Origin: an uncultured Collinsella sp.
GTDB taxonomy: Bacteria > Actinomycetota > Coriobacteriia > Coriobacteriales > Coriobacteriaceae
Assembly (NCBI GenBank): GCA_902490405.1
Contig: CABUDS010000025.1
Span: forward strand, 1-32,177
DNA length: 32,177 nucleotides
Reading direction: 5' to 3'
Each line of letters starts with the position of its first letter. Positions within the stretch are counted from its first letter, which is position 1. Of this stretch, positions 13,967 through 21,406 are shown one piece after another. The notes below the pieces were generated by a model that saw nothing but the letters and a program-made list of their open reading frames with translations, did no database searches and was not told where the DNA came from. The position numbers and the translations under genes were made by a program.

Positions 13967-13998
13967 AAAAAGACGGCCCTCCAAACGGAGCGGCCGTC
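13967..13998 (-). terminator. Intrinsic terminator downstream of purH
   Basis: GACGGCC/GGCCGTC, extended by inner TCC/GGA pairing, forms a hairpin with TTTTT on minus (13967-13971) and TTTT on plus. It ends purH transcription about 200 nt after the stop, only 17 bp before the next gene. Confidence 0.8.
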
Positions 13999-14086
13999 TT
14001 TTGCAGAGATAATTTTAGAAGCGAGGCGGTCCAAGGGACGAGATAACATCCCATCCTCCCCAGTCAACCTAACAGGTCGGCGAGGG

Positions 14087-14179
14087 TTGCCCAGGTGCCG
14101 CAGATTGCCGTGAAAGAGGAGCGACGCGTACTTGGGTACGCGGGCGACGAATGAGCGGCAAGGTGCGGTGGTTGGGCAA
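14087..14179. repeat. 93-nt symmetric imperfect palindrome downstream of purH
   Basis: Four paired blocks share one centre near 14133: TTGCCCA/TGGGCAA (14087-14093, 14173-14179), CCGCA/TGCGG (14098-14102, 14164-14168), TTGCCG/CGGCAA (14105-14110, 14156-14161) and CGCGTAC/GTACGCG (14125-14131, 14136-14142) around the loop TTGG. It would form a long interrupted hairpin in the purH 3' untranslated RNA. Confidence 0.7.
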
Positions 14180-14200
14180 GCCGCAGCGCCACCTCCCTAC

Positions 14201-15808
14201 TTAATGGCGGAAGTGGCGCGCACCCGTGAAAACCATCGCAATATTGTGCTCGTTGCAGGCCTGGATGCTCTCGTCATCGCGCTTGGAGCCGCCGGGCTGG
14301 ATGATGCAGGTCACGCCGTGTGCGGCAAGCACGTCGACGTTGTCGCGGAACGGGAAGAACGCGTCGCTTGCGCAGGCAAAGCCGCCCTTCTCCACGCCCT
14401 CGCGCTCGCAGAAGTCCTCGGCGCGCTCGCAGGCAAGCAGCGCAGAGTCAACGCGGTTGGGCTGACCGGGGCCCATGCCAATGCCGGCCTTGCCCTTGGA
14501 GACCAGAATGGCGTTGGACTTAACGCCCTTGCAGACCTTCCAGGCAAACTCGAGCTCGGCCATCTCGGCGTCGGTGGGCTTGCGGTCGGTGGGGAACGTA
14601 AAGGTCGCGGGATCCTCGGTCACGTGGTCGACCTCCTGCACCAGCATGCCACCGTCGATGGAGCGCAGCTCCACCTGGGCGCCGTGGTCCACGCCGCCGG
14701 TCGCCAGCACGCGCAGGTTGGGGCGCTTAGCCATGCGCTCGAGCGCCTCGGCGGTATAGCCCGGGGCGATGATGACCTCGACGAACTGCTTGTTCTGATC
14801 GGCAAAGTGCTCAACCAGCTCATAGGGAACCTCGCGGTTGCAGGCGATGATGCCACCGAAGGCGCTCTTGGGATCGCAGGCAAAAGCGCGGTCGTAGGCA
14901 GCCGTAACATCCTCGGCAACGGCGGAGCCGCAGGGGTTCTGGTGCTTGAGGATCACGCAGGCAGGCTCGTCGAACTCGCGGACCAGGTTCCAGGCGGCAT
15001 CGGCGTCCAGATAGTTGTTGTAGCTGAGCGGCTTGCCCTGGATCTGCTCGGAGCCCACGAGCGGGAACTGAGAGCTCGCGGTGTTCTCGCAGCCCTCGGC
15101 AAAGCGATAGACCGTGGCCTTTTGCTGCGGATTCTCGCCATAGCGCAGGTCGTCGACCTTCTCCAGCGAAATCTCGAGCTTGGCAGAGGCGTCCGCCACG
15201 TCGCTTGCCTGGGCGGCAAGCCAACGGGAGATAGCCGTGTCGTAGGCGGCGGTAGTCTGGTAGACCTTCACCTGCAGACGGCGACGGGTGGAAAGCGTGG
15301 TGCAACCGCCGGTCTCGCGCATCTCGGCCAGGACGGCATCGTAGTCGGCCGGGTCGGAGATGACGGTAACGCTCGCGGCGTTCTTAGCAGCGGAGCGCAG
15401 CATGGAGGGACCACCGATGTCGATGTGCTCGATGGCATCCGCAAAGGTGACCTCGGGGTTGGCGACGGTCTTCTCGAACTCGTACAGGTTGACGACGACC
15501 AAGTCGATCAGCTTAATGCCGTGCTGAGCGGCCTCCTGCATGTGCTGCTCGGAATCGCGGCGGGCCAGCAGCGCGCCGTGAACCTTGGGGTGCAGGGTCT
15601 TAACGCGGCCGTCCATCATCTCGGGATAGCCCGTGAACTCCTCGATGGGGGTTACGGGAACGCCCGCGTCCTCGATGGCACGAGCCGTGCCGCCCGTAGA
15701 GATGATCTCGACGCCAAAGTCATCGACCAGCGTCCGTGCGAAATCGACGACACCCGTTTTATCGGTAACCGAGATCAACGCGCGTGCGATCTTCACATCA
15801 GATCCCAT
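14201..15808 (-). CDS. purH: Bifunctional AICAR transformylase / IMP cyclohydrolase
   Basis: Catalyses the last two steps of de novo purine synthesis: formylation of AICAR with 10-formyl-tetrahydrofolate, then ring closure to IMP. The N-terminal MGS-like cyclohydrolase domain (about 1-200) has ISTGGTARAI and TLHPKVHGALLARR. The transformylase domain carries DLRYGENPQQ, the catalytic Lys-His in KHQNPCGSA, and the C-terminal IIQPGGSKRDDE and FTGARHFRH signatures. At 535 residues it is full length (usually 510-530). AGGAGG lies 6-7 nt before the ATG. No other pur gene is adjacent, so it appears to be transcribed alone from the 277-bp gap shared with the divergent GNAT gene. Confidence 0.97.
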   Translation of the reverse strand: MGSDVKIARALISVTDKTGVVDFARTLVDDFGVEIISTGGTARAIEDAGVPVTPIEEFTGYPEMMDGRVKTLHPKVHGALLARRDSEQHMQEAAQHGIKLIDLVVVNLYEFEKTVANPEVTFADAIEHIDIGGPSMLRSAAKNAASVTVISDPADYDAVLAEMRETGGCTTLSTRRRLQVKVYQTTAAYDTAISRWLAAQASDVADASAKLEISLEKVDDLRYGENPQQKATVYRFAEGCENTASSQFPLVGSEQIQGKPLSYNNYLDADAAWNLVREFDEPACVILKHQNPCGSAVAEDVTAAYDRAFACDPKSAFGGIIACNREVPYELVEHFADQNKQFVEVIIAPGYTAEALERMAKRPNLRVLATGGVDHGAQVELRSIDGGMLVQEVDHVTEDPATFTFPTDRKPTDAEMAELEFAWKVCKGVKSNAILVSKGKAGIGMGPGQPNRVDSALLACERAEDFCEREGVEKGGFACASDAFFPFRDNVDVLAAHGVTCIIQPGGSKRDDESIQACNEHNIAMVFTGARHFRH

Positions 15809-16085
15809 GCAGTCCTCCTGTCTGGTACGCCGCCGTGCTCTGTGAGTCGGTGATACGTCGATCTGCAGCGCTCGCGCAGCGGCATTGAAAATACTGATTT
15901 AATGTAGCGCATCGAGCGCATCGATGCACCCCGCAACGCACGGCTGTGCAGAAAAAGTTTGCGAGCGGAGGGGATGGACACGGCATCGGGCACGGTGAGT
16001 TCATGGAACACAGGGGCACCATAATTAGATGCCAATAGCGTGGTAGAACTGTGCTCGATATGCATCCGCAAAAGAAAGAGGCACC
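15809..16085. promoter_or_regulatory. Divergent purH/GNAT intergenic region
   Basis: This 277-bp stretch should contain both promoters, but no strong -35/-10 pair is visible. It holds a perfect tandem 9-bp direct repeat, GCGCATCGA twice (15907-15915, 15916-15924), about 100 bp upstream of purH. I see no ORF with coding character and no recognisable riboswitch. Confidence 0.3.
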
Positions 16086-16727
16086 ATGGTCTCGCGGGTT
16101 CTCTACCGACCGTTTGATACCGAAGACTTCGACGCCATCGCGCTGATTCTGCAGCAGCTTTGGCATAACAATTCGGATAACGATGAGTACAACCGCCTTG
16201 AGGCCGCGTGCGACCTCGCCTATTGCCTTTCGTCCTCGACGTTTTCGCAAGTTGCCGTAATCGACGGTCAGGCGCGTGGCATTGCACTCGCGCGTGCGGG
16301 ACAGAGCTCCGGCGCCACCGTCAAGGAACATTGGATGGATACCGAACGCGCGCTGCTTTCGCAGATGCGCGAGCTGGAGCCCGATGCCTGCACCGAGTAT
16401 CTCTCGTTTGTGCGCGCAACCATCCGAACCAACAACCGCCTGCTCGAGAGCAGCCCGTTGCCGCACGACAACGAGGTCACACTGCTTGCCGTTGATCGCG
16501 AAGTCCACGGCCTGGGCGTTGGCTCGGTGTTGCTCGATGCCGCCGTCTCGTACCTTTCCTCGCGCGGGGCGACAAGGGCGCACCTGTACACCGACTCCAA
16601 CTGCTCGTGGAAGTTCTACGAACTGCACGGCTTTAAGCGCACCGCCACGCACCGCGCCAACCGCGAAGAGCGCCGCCACGCCATGCCGCGCGAAAGCTTC
16701 CTCTACGAGCTGGACCTAACCGTCTAG
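16086..16727 (+). CDS. GNAT-family N-acetyltransferase
   Basis: Predicted acetyl-CoA-dependent acetyltransferase, 213 residues and cytoplasmic. The core GNAT motif A is clear near residues 137-155: LLAVDREVHGLGVGSVLL, where HGLGVG corresponds to the pyrophosphate-binding R/Q-x-x-G-x-G/A loop. Motif B follows in LYTDSNCSWKFYELHGFKR, the usual aromatic strand-helix ending of the fold. The N-terminal half is more divergent and likely sets substrate choice, which cannot be predicted. A GAGG ribosome binding site lies about 5 nt before the ATG. It is divergent from purH and followed by a repeat-rich gap. Confidence 0.85.
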   Translation: MVSRVLYRPFDTEDFDAIALILQQLWHNNSDNDEYNRLEAACDLAYCLSSSTFSQVAVIDGQARGIALARAGQSSGATVKEHWMDTERALLSQMRELEPDACTEYLSFVRATIRTNNRLLESSPLPHDNEVTLLAVDREVHGLGVGSVLLDAAVSYLSSRGATRAHLYTDSNCSWKFYELHGFKRTATHRANREERRHAMPRESFLYELDLTV

Positions 16728-16744
16728 CCCAGCAGCCACACCTA

Positions 16745-16810
16745 GTCATTTAAGAACGTCCCCAATGACTGATCCCCAACGACTGGTCATTTAAGTCTGT
16801 CCCCAATGAG
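16745..16810. repeat. Two direct copies of a GTCATTTAAG...GTCCCCAATGA repeat
   Basis: Two 25-nt units (16745-16769 and 16786-16810) share GTCATTTAAG, three variable bases, then GTCCCCAATGA. They begin 18 bp after the GNAT stop. The reverse complement, GGGGACnnnCTTAAATGAC, is the form I recall from repeats near REP-associated tyrosine transposases. No transposase gene is in the window. Confidence 0.6.
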
Positions 16811-16860
16811 TAGCCGAAGCCCTCGCCGGCATCACCCTATAGAGGGTCTGCAAATAGCTG

Positions 16861-17088
16861 TGGTCAAAAAACGTCAAATATGAGTACTGTTACCTTTTTA
16901 GTAGCAGCGCAATTCGGCTTTTTCGGGTCTCTTAGGCGTCTCGATGCGTCGGATGAACTAACGTATCTCCCCAAATGTACAATAAAATGGACTCCTAACG
17001 AGAAATAATATCGTTAGGAGTCCATTTTTTAGTACAAACAAATGTGACAATCTAGGCAACAGTACTCATATTTGGCATTTTTTGCCCA
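16861..17088. mobile_element. MITE-like segment with 35-bp inverted repeat ends
   Basis: The 35-nt left end (16861-16895) and the reverse complement of the right end (17054-17088) match at 31 of 35 positions, with a shared core CAAATATGAGTACTGTT. They enclose 158 bp with no ORF but with a strong bidirectional terminator. It occupies the 475-bp gene-free gap 16728-17202 between convergent genes. There are no obvious target-site duplications, and no transposase is present. Confidence 0.5.
16987..17030. terminator. Bidirectional intrinsic terminator inside the inverted-repeat segment
   Basis: A perfect 15-bp stem ATGGACTCCTAACGA with its complement has a 9-nt loop (17002-17010). It is followed on plus by TTTTTT and flanked on the other side by AAAA, so it could stop both convergent transcripts (GNAT on plus, DUF2207 on minus). 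Confidence 0.85.
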
Positions 17089-17140
17089 TTGCCCCTTGCG
17101 CGAAGGTCCGCAGCGGAAAGTATGGCCCGTTTCGATGCAC

Positions 17141-17188
17141 AAAAATGGGATGAATCTTCCCTGGCAACCGCCCAGAAAGATTCACCCC
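17141..17188 (-). terminator. Intrinsic terminator of the DUF2207 gene
   Basis: On minus, GGGGTGAATCTT pairs with AAGATTCATCCC (one G-T pair), with an inner CTGG/CCAG stem, and TTTTT follows at 17141-17145. It lies 15 nt past the stop. Confidence 0.8.
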
Positions 17189-17202
17189 AAAGCAAGCGCT
17201 CT

Positions 17203-19149
17203 CTAGAATGTTCCGCCGCCGCCTCCGCCGGCGCCGCCACCACCGCCGCCAGAGAAGCCGCCGCCGCTGCCGCCACTCGAGCTATCGGAGCTCGAAGCCA
17301 ACTCGCGGATGGTCTCGTGATACACATCGTTGAACGAATCGAGCGGAGACTCGTTGCCGTAGTGATGGTAATACCACCAGTAGCAGGGGTAGTTGTCGTA
17401 GAAATCGTCGCTGTTGCGCAGGTCCGCAGGCACGGCCTCGGCCAGCTGTCGCAGCACTTCTTTCGAAACGCCTAGGGCAACGCCCATCACCAGCAGCTTG
17501 TTCCACAGCACCAGATCGCCCGGGACGGCTTCCTTTAGGCGTGTGAAATCCTCGAGCCAATGCTTGAGCGCCTTGCAGCGAGCCGCCACCTCGGCGCCCT
17601 CCGGCGTGTAACGGCGGAAGGTGCAGCTCAGGACAAAGCCCACGATCGTGACGGGGATTGAAATCATAGCGGCACCGACGTTGGCGTCCGCAAAGTCGGT
17701 ATAGAACAGAGAGCCCAAAATGCCAAAGACAATGATGATGCCGAGAACCAGGCCGGCCACCATCGCGATAGTGCCATCCGATGCGATAAACTCGCGCTCC
17801 TCCAGCTTGCCCTTAACCGTGCTCTGATAGTCCTCGAGCTTGTCGCCAACAGATTCAGTACGCTCGCTGGCATACTCCTCCAGCTCGCTAAACGTGCGCG
17901 AACGGACGCCGTCTTTATCGGGCTTAACGCCGGCGAAGAAGACCTTGAGCACATCGCGATCGATGCCGTCCTTCTTGGCAGCCTTCCAGGCCTCGCCGGT
18001 CACTGTGATGCGATACGTCTGCTCCTCTTTTTCGCGACGGAGCAGACCCTTCTTCTTGGTCTCGGTCGCTTCTTCCAGCTTGATCACGCGGTCGTCGGTG
18101 AGCTTCATAAGCGTGGCGATATATGCCTGATCGGGCACGTCGTTCCAGCTCATGAGAGCTGCAAGCACCGCGGGATGGTCGGCCGAGGGCACATCGCGGA
18201 AGTACTCGTCCTGAAAGAGCGGCTTGGGTTTGGGCCTGCGCAGCTTAAGCATCACGATCACACCGGTATAGGCAACCGCCACGACAACACACACCACGGC
18301 AATCGCGCCGGCAACCGCACGCGCGTGCTCACGGCGAGCGTTGGCCTCGTCGGCCCATTCCTTCTCTTCGCTCAGAATCGTCGACATGCGCTTTTCGCCC
18401 GAGACGGCAAGCTGCGGCACCCAGTCGCTGGGGAAGGCGATGCGTGCCTCGGCGAATTCGCCCTCATGCACGCAGGGAATGGTATAGGTGACCATGGGCT
18501 CGTCCGCATCGAGCGACACGTCGCCCGTCAGCGGGCCGTGGCCCCATGCGCGGAAGTTATCGCCCTTGACGGCAGCCGTCCCGGCAGCGGCATTTGCAAA
18601 GTAGACTTCCATCTCGACGTCATCGGAGTCCGCCGACCAGCCGTCGCCGACGAATTTCCAGTAGAGCTCGGCGGTATCGGCCCAGTTCATAACCGCACCG
18701 GTCATGGAATAACTCACGTAGTAGATTGCGCTGTCGCCGCTCTCGTGAGGGCTGAACACCTTAATCTTTACGCCGTCGTCGGACTGTTCCACCGTGTAAA
18801 CGCCGTCGTCGCCTTTATTTGCGCTGTCGACCTTGTTAAACGCAGTGTCGTCTTCCTCGACGCTCAGCACATTGACGACCACCGAGCCGCCTTGCTGGTT
18901 AGAGCCTGTATTGATATCCCAATACACGCCGTTAATGTCATCGTCGAAATCGAACTGGCGTCCCTCGACAACGGTCAGCGAGCCATCGGCCTCAACCGTG
19001 GCACCGATATAGGTTTGGCTCATGGAGTAGCCGTCGGCGTGCGCGACGGCAGGCAGCAGCAACAACGCAAGCGCGACGAGTGCGCAGACGGAAGCGAACC
19101 GCGCAAACAGGCGGCGCTGCCAACAGGGCTGGGCAACGGGGGCGTTCAT
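17203..19149 (-). CDS. DUF2207-type predicted membrane protein
   Basis: A 648-residue exported membrane protein of the DUF2207 family, whose function is unknown. The N-terminus has a signal peptide: basic residues, then the hydrophobic run ASVCALVALALLLLP ending AVAHA, with likely cleavage before Asp. The extracellular part (about 40-270) contains GSLTVVEGRQFDFDDDINGVYW, typical of the family. A transmembrane helix near 285-305 is followed by a cytoplasmic region with two further hydrophobic segments near 485-530. The C-terminus ends in a Ser/Gly-rich tail of about 30 residues finishing GTF, common in this family. AAGGA lies about 8 nt before the ATG at 19149; the in-frame ATG at 19185 has no ribosome binding site. 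It stands alone, with its own terminator. Confidence 0.85.
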   Translation of the reverse strand: MNAPVAQPCWQRRLFARFASVCALVALALLLLPAVAHADGYSMSQTYIGATVEADGSLTVVEGRQFDFDDDINGVYWDINTGSNQQGGSVVVNVLSVEEDDTAFNKVDSANKGDDGVYTVEQSDDGVKIKVFSPHESGDSAIYYVSYSMTGAVMNWADTAELYWKFVGDGWSADSDDVEMEVYFANAAAGTAAVKGDNFRAWGHGPLTGDVSLDADEPMVTYTIPCVHEGEFAEARIAFPSDWVPQLAVSGEKRMSTILSEEKEWADEANARREHARAVAGAIAVVCVVVAVAYTGVIVMLKLRRPKPKPLFQDEYFRDVPSADHPAVLAALMSWNDVPDQAYIATLMKLTDDRVIKLEEATETKKKGLLRREKEEQTYRITVTGEAWKAAKKDGIDRDVLKVFFAGVKPDKDGVRSRTFSELEEYASERTESVGDKLEDYQSTVKGKLEEREFIASDGTIAMVAGLVLGIIIVFGILGSLFYTDFADANVGAAMISIPVTIVGFVLSCTFRRYTPEGAEVAARCKALKHWLEDFTRLKEAVPGDLVLWNKLLVMGVALGVSKEVLRQLAEAVPADLRNSDDFYDNYPCYWWYYHHYGNESPLDSFNDVYHETIRELASSSDSSSGGSGGGFSGGGGGGAGGGGGGTF

Positions 19150-19270
19150 AGGCACATCCTTTGTCTGTGGTACCAGTAGCGTCATTGTCCCACGTTTGCG
19201 GGTTCATGTGACGAACATCTAGGCCAGCGGAGCGTCAAAACGGGACAAAAGTCACGCCCGCGGCCGGCAC

Positions 19271-19312
19271 CTGGGGACGTTCCTTATCTGTCGGCAATCT
19301 GGGACACTCCTT
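19271..19312. repeat. Degenerate GGGGACGTTCCTT repeat pair
   Basis: CTGGGGACGTTCCTT (19271-19285) is followed by CTGGGACACTCCTT (19299-19312). The first shares GGGGACGTTC and TTA with the repeats at 16745-16810 in reverse orientation, so they look like one family. Confidence 0.4.
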
Positions 19313-19486
19313 GGCATAGCCCGCTCCGGCAATAGATACCACTTCATAGCTCCATCACAGGTGTAGCGGCTTTGTGTGGGCGCGGCATGAGCCGATTAAG
19401 CCGGCGAGCGAGGGGCATAAAGCAGTTGAGCGAAAACGGTTTGCCCCTTTGCCGTTCGCTCGAGGATCATGTCCCCCTTTTCCGCG

Positions 19487-19522
19487 GAAACCCCGGCAGT
19501 TGCGAAGAGCTGCCGGGGTTTC
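19487..19522. terminator. Orphan bidirectional hairpin terminator
   Basis: A perfect 13-bp stem GAAACCCCGGCAG with its complement closes a 10-nt loop. It lies in a 509-bp stretch (19150-19658) between divergent DUF2207 and gluQ, so no annotated gene reads into it from either side. A bulged stem GAGCGAAaaCGG/CCGTTCGCTC lies upstream (19422-19462). Otherwise the stretch holds a degenerate repeat and the gluQ promoter. Confidence 0.6.
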
Positions 19523-19645
19523 TGTCGTTTGAGGGCTAGATTGATTGACGACGATTAAGGTGCCGAGCCGGTGGTCCGGCACGCGCAACGCGCGGCCTCA
19601 GCAACTTGCAGGCCACGGCAGCGTCTCCCCCACCGCGCCCCGCGC

Positions 19646-19651
19646 TATACT
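19646..19651 (+). promoter_or_regulatory. -10 box TATACT placed for a leaderless gluQ mRNA
   Basis: TATACT ends 7 nt before the gluQ ATG, so transcription would begin at or next to the A of the start codon. No Shine-Dalgarno sequence lies upstream. Leaderless genes with this -10 spacing are common in actinobacteria. Confidence 0.6.
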
Positions 19652-19658
19652 CGTCCGC

Positions 19659-20663
19659 ATGGACATCAACGCACGCAACATAGCAACACCCGCCGCCGAC
19701 GCGCCAACGACGCCGGCCGCTCCCGCGCCCGTCGTGGGGCGCTTCGCCCCGTCGCCCTCGGGCCGTATGCACCTGGGCAACGTGTTCAGCTGCCTGTGCT
19801 CGTGGCTTTCGGCCCGCAGCCAGGGCGGCAGCATTGTGTTGCGCATCGAGGACCTGGACGATCGCTGTAAGCGCCCGGAACTTGCCGCCCAGCTCATCGA
19901 GGACCTAGCCTGGCTGGGGCTGGAGTGGGACGAAGGCCCCTACTACCAGCACGATCGCCTAGACCTGTACGAGAGCGCCTTGCGCCAGCTGCAAGACGCC
20001 GGCCTCACCTACCCCTGTTTTTGCACGCGCGCCGAGCTCCACACCGCAAGCGCGCCGCACGCCAGTGACGGCACGCCCATCTACCGCGGCGCCTGCCGAG
20101 GCCTTTCTGCCGAGGAGGTTGCCCGCCGCAGTGCCCTGCGCGCCCCGGCCACGCGCCTGCGCGTGCCCGCCGTCGACGACCTCGCAGACGATGTGATCGA
20201 ATTTGTGGACCGCACGTATGGTGCCCAATGCGAGGCGCTCGCCACCGAGTGCGGCGACTTTTTGGTACGCCGCAGCGACGGCGTGTTTGCCTATCAGCTG
20301 GCCGTGGTGGTCGATGACGCCGCCATGGGTGTTACCGAGATCGTACGCGGATGCGACCTGCTGGGGTCCACGCCGCGCCAGATCTATCTGCAGCATCTGC
20401 TGGGACTGCCCACGCCGCACTACGCGCACATCCCGCTGCTCATGTCACCGGACGGCCGCCGCCTTTCCAAGCGCGATCGCGATCTGGACCTGGGCGAGCT
20501 CCGCGCCCGCTTTAGCACACCCGAGGCACTGCTGGGCTGGCTCGCCGGGCAAACGGGCATCGCGCCGGACACCACGCCGCGCTCTGCTGAGCAACTGATC
20601 GAGCACTTTAGCTGGGGTGCTATCCGCGCACACCGGGAAAACATCACCATAACGGCTGAATAG
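19659..20663 (+). CDS. gluQ: Glutamyl-Q tRNA(Asp) synthetase
   Basis: Truncated glutamyl-tRNA synthetase paralogue. In the known family it attaches glutamate to the queuosine at the wobble position of tRNA(Asp). It has the catalytic class I core but lacks the anticodon-binding domain, consistent with 334 residues (E. coli YadB is 308). The HIGH-like motif is FAPSPSGRMHLGN (about 29-41), the KMSKS-like motif is RRLSKRD, and a zinc site Cys-x-Cys (PCFCTR) is completed by IYRGACR, as in YadB. The first 25 residues are an Ala/Pro-rich extension. The ATG at 19659 is chosen because the core follows and TATACT lies just upstream; the upstream in-frame start at 19545 overlaps the promoter. It converges with the phosphoesterase operon 17 bp away, with no visible terminator between. 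Confidence 0.92.
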   Translation: MDINARNIATPAADAPTTPAAPAPVVGRFAPSPSGRMHLGNVFSCLCSWLSARSQGGSIVLRIEDLDDRCKRPELAAQLIEDLAWLGLEWDEGPYYQHDRLDLYESALRQLQDAGLTYPCFCTRAELHTASAPHASDGTPIYRGACRGLSAEEVARRSALRAPATRLRVPAVDDLADDVIEFVDRTYGAQCEALATECGDFLVRRSDGVFAYQLAVVVDDAAMGVTEIVRGCDLLGSTPRQIYLQHLLGLPTPHYAHIPLLMSPDGRRLSKRDRDLDLGELRARFSTPEALLGWLAGQTGIAPDTTPRSAEQLIEHFSWGAIRAHRENITITAE

Positions 20664-20680
20664 CCAAATACGCCCCGCCC

Positions 20681-21406
20681 CTACGCAACATCCCAAGGCT
20701 GGAGCTCGTCGCCCAGGCGAACGATGCAGTCGTAGAGCACGGTGTGACGCTCGGCCGGGTTGGCGTCGCGATGAAAATGGCCGTAGTACCAGCGCTTGTA
20801 GTCCAAGCGATCTTCCAGCTCATCGAAAAACGCCGTAAGTCGATCAACGCCGGGGCAATCCCAGCCGGGCGCCGGATAGAGCGTGGGCGAAAGCATGCGC
20901 GTGGAGCAGGTGTGGGTGATCACGTAGTCGACCTTCCAGCCCACGCCGTCGAGCTTTGTCCGTGCCTCCTCAAAGTTGCGCTCGTCCGGCAGCTCCTGCG
21001 GCCACCAGCTGGAATACGGAATGCGGTATTCCTTGTCCACGCTCGTGGCGCCGCCCATGGTAAAGACCGTTGAGCCGTCGAGCTCAAAAACCTCGCCGCG
21101 CGTCAGGCGCCGTATGGGCGAGGTGTCCGACAGACGCTGCGTCAACCCACCATGCCACAGCTCCATGGGGCGCTCCGCCCAATGGTCGTAGCGTTCGTGG
21201 TTGCCGTCGACGAACAGCACGGTATAGGGGCGCGACTCCAGCCAGGCGATATCGGCGCACTCCTCGGCAGAAAAATCCCAGGGAAAGCCAAAGTCGCCCG
21301 CGACAATCAGATAGTCGTCACTCGTCAGGCTATCCCCAAGCTCCCAGTCGCGCAGCTTTTGCATGTCAGCGCCGCCATGGACGTCGCCCGTCACATAGAC
21401 CGTCAT
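20681..21406 (-). CDS. Calcineurin-like metallophosphoesterase (paralogue A)
   Basis: Predicted two-metal phosphoesterase of 241 residues. The five family motifs are present: GDVHG (7-11), GDFG (37-40), GNHE (68-71), a THT near 165 and GHFH near 215. It has no signal peptide, so it is cytoplasmic. Sequence and motif layout closely match the third gene of the operon (TGDVHG start, TRGEVFEL versus MRGEVFDI, and the WWPQELP versus WWPEEMP segment), indicating an old tandem duplication around the unrelated middle gene. Its ATG overlaps the TGA of the upstream gene by 4 bp (ATGA), which indicates translational coupling. Substrate is unknown; members of this superfamily act on nucleotides, proteins or nucleic acids. 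Confidence 0.85.
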   Translation of the reverse strand: MTVYVTGDVHGGADMQKLRDWELGDSLTSDDYLIVAGDFGFPWDFSAEECADIAWLESRPYTVLFVDGNHERYDHWAERPMELWHGGLTQRLSDTSPIRRLTRGEVFELDGSTVFTMGGATSVDKEYRIPYSSWWPQELPDERNFEEARTKLDGVGWKVDYVITHTCSTRMLSPTLYPAPGWDCPGVDRLTAFFDELEDRLDYKRWYYGHFHRDANPAERHTVLYDCIVRLGDELQPWDVA

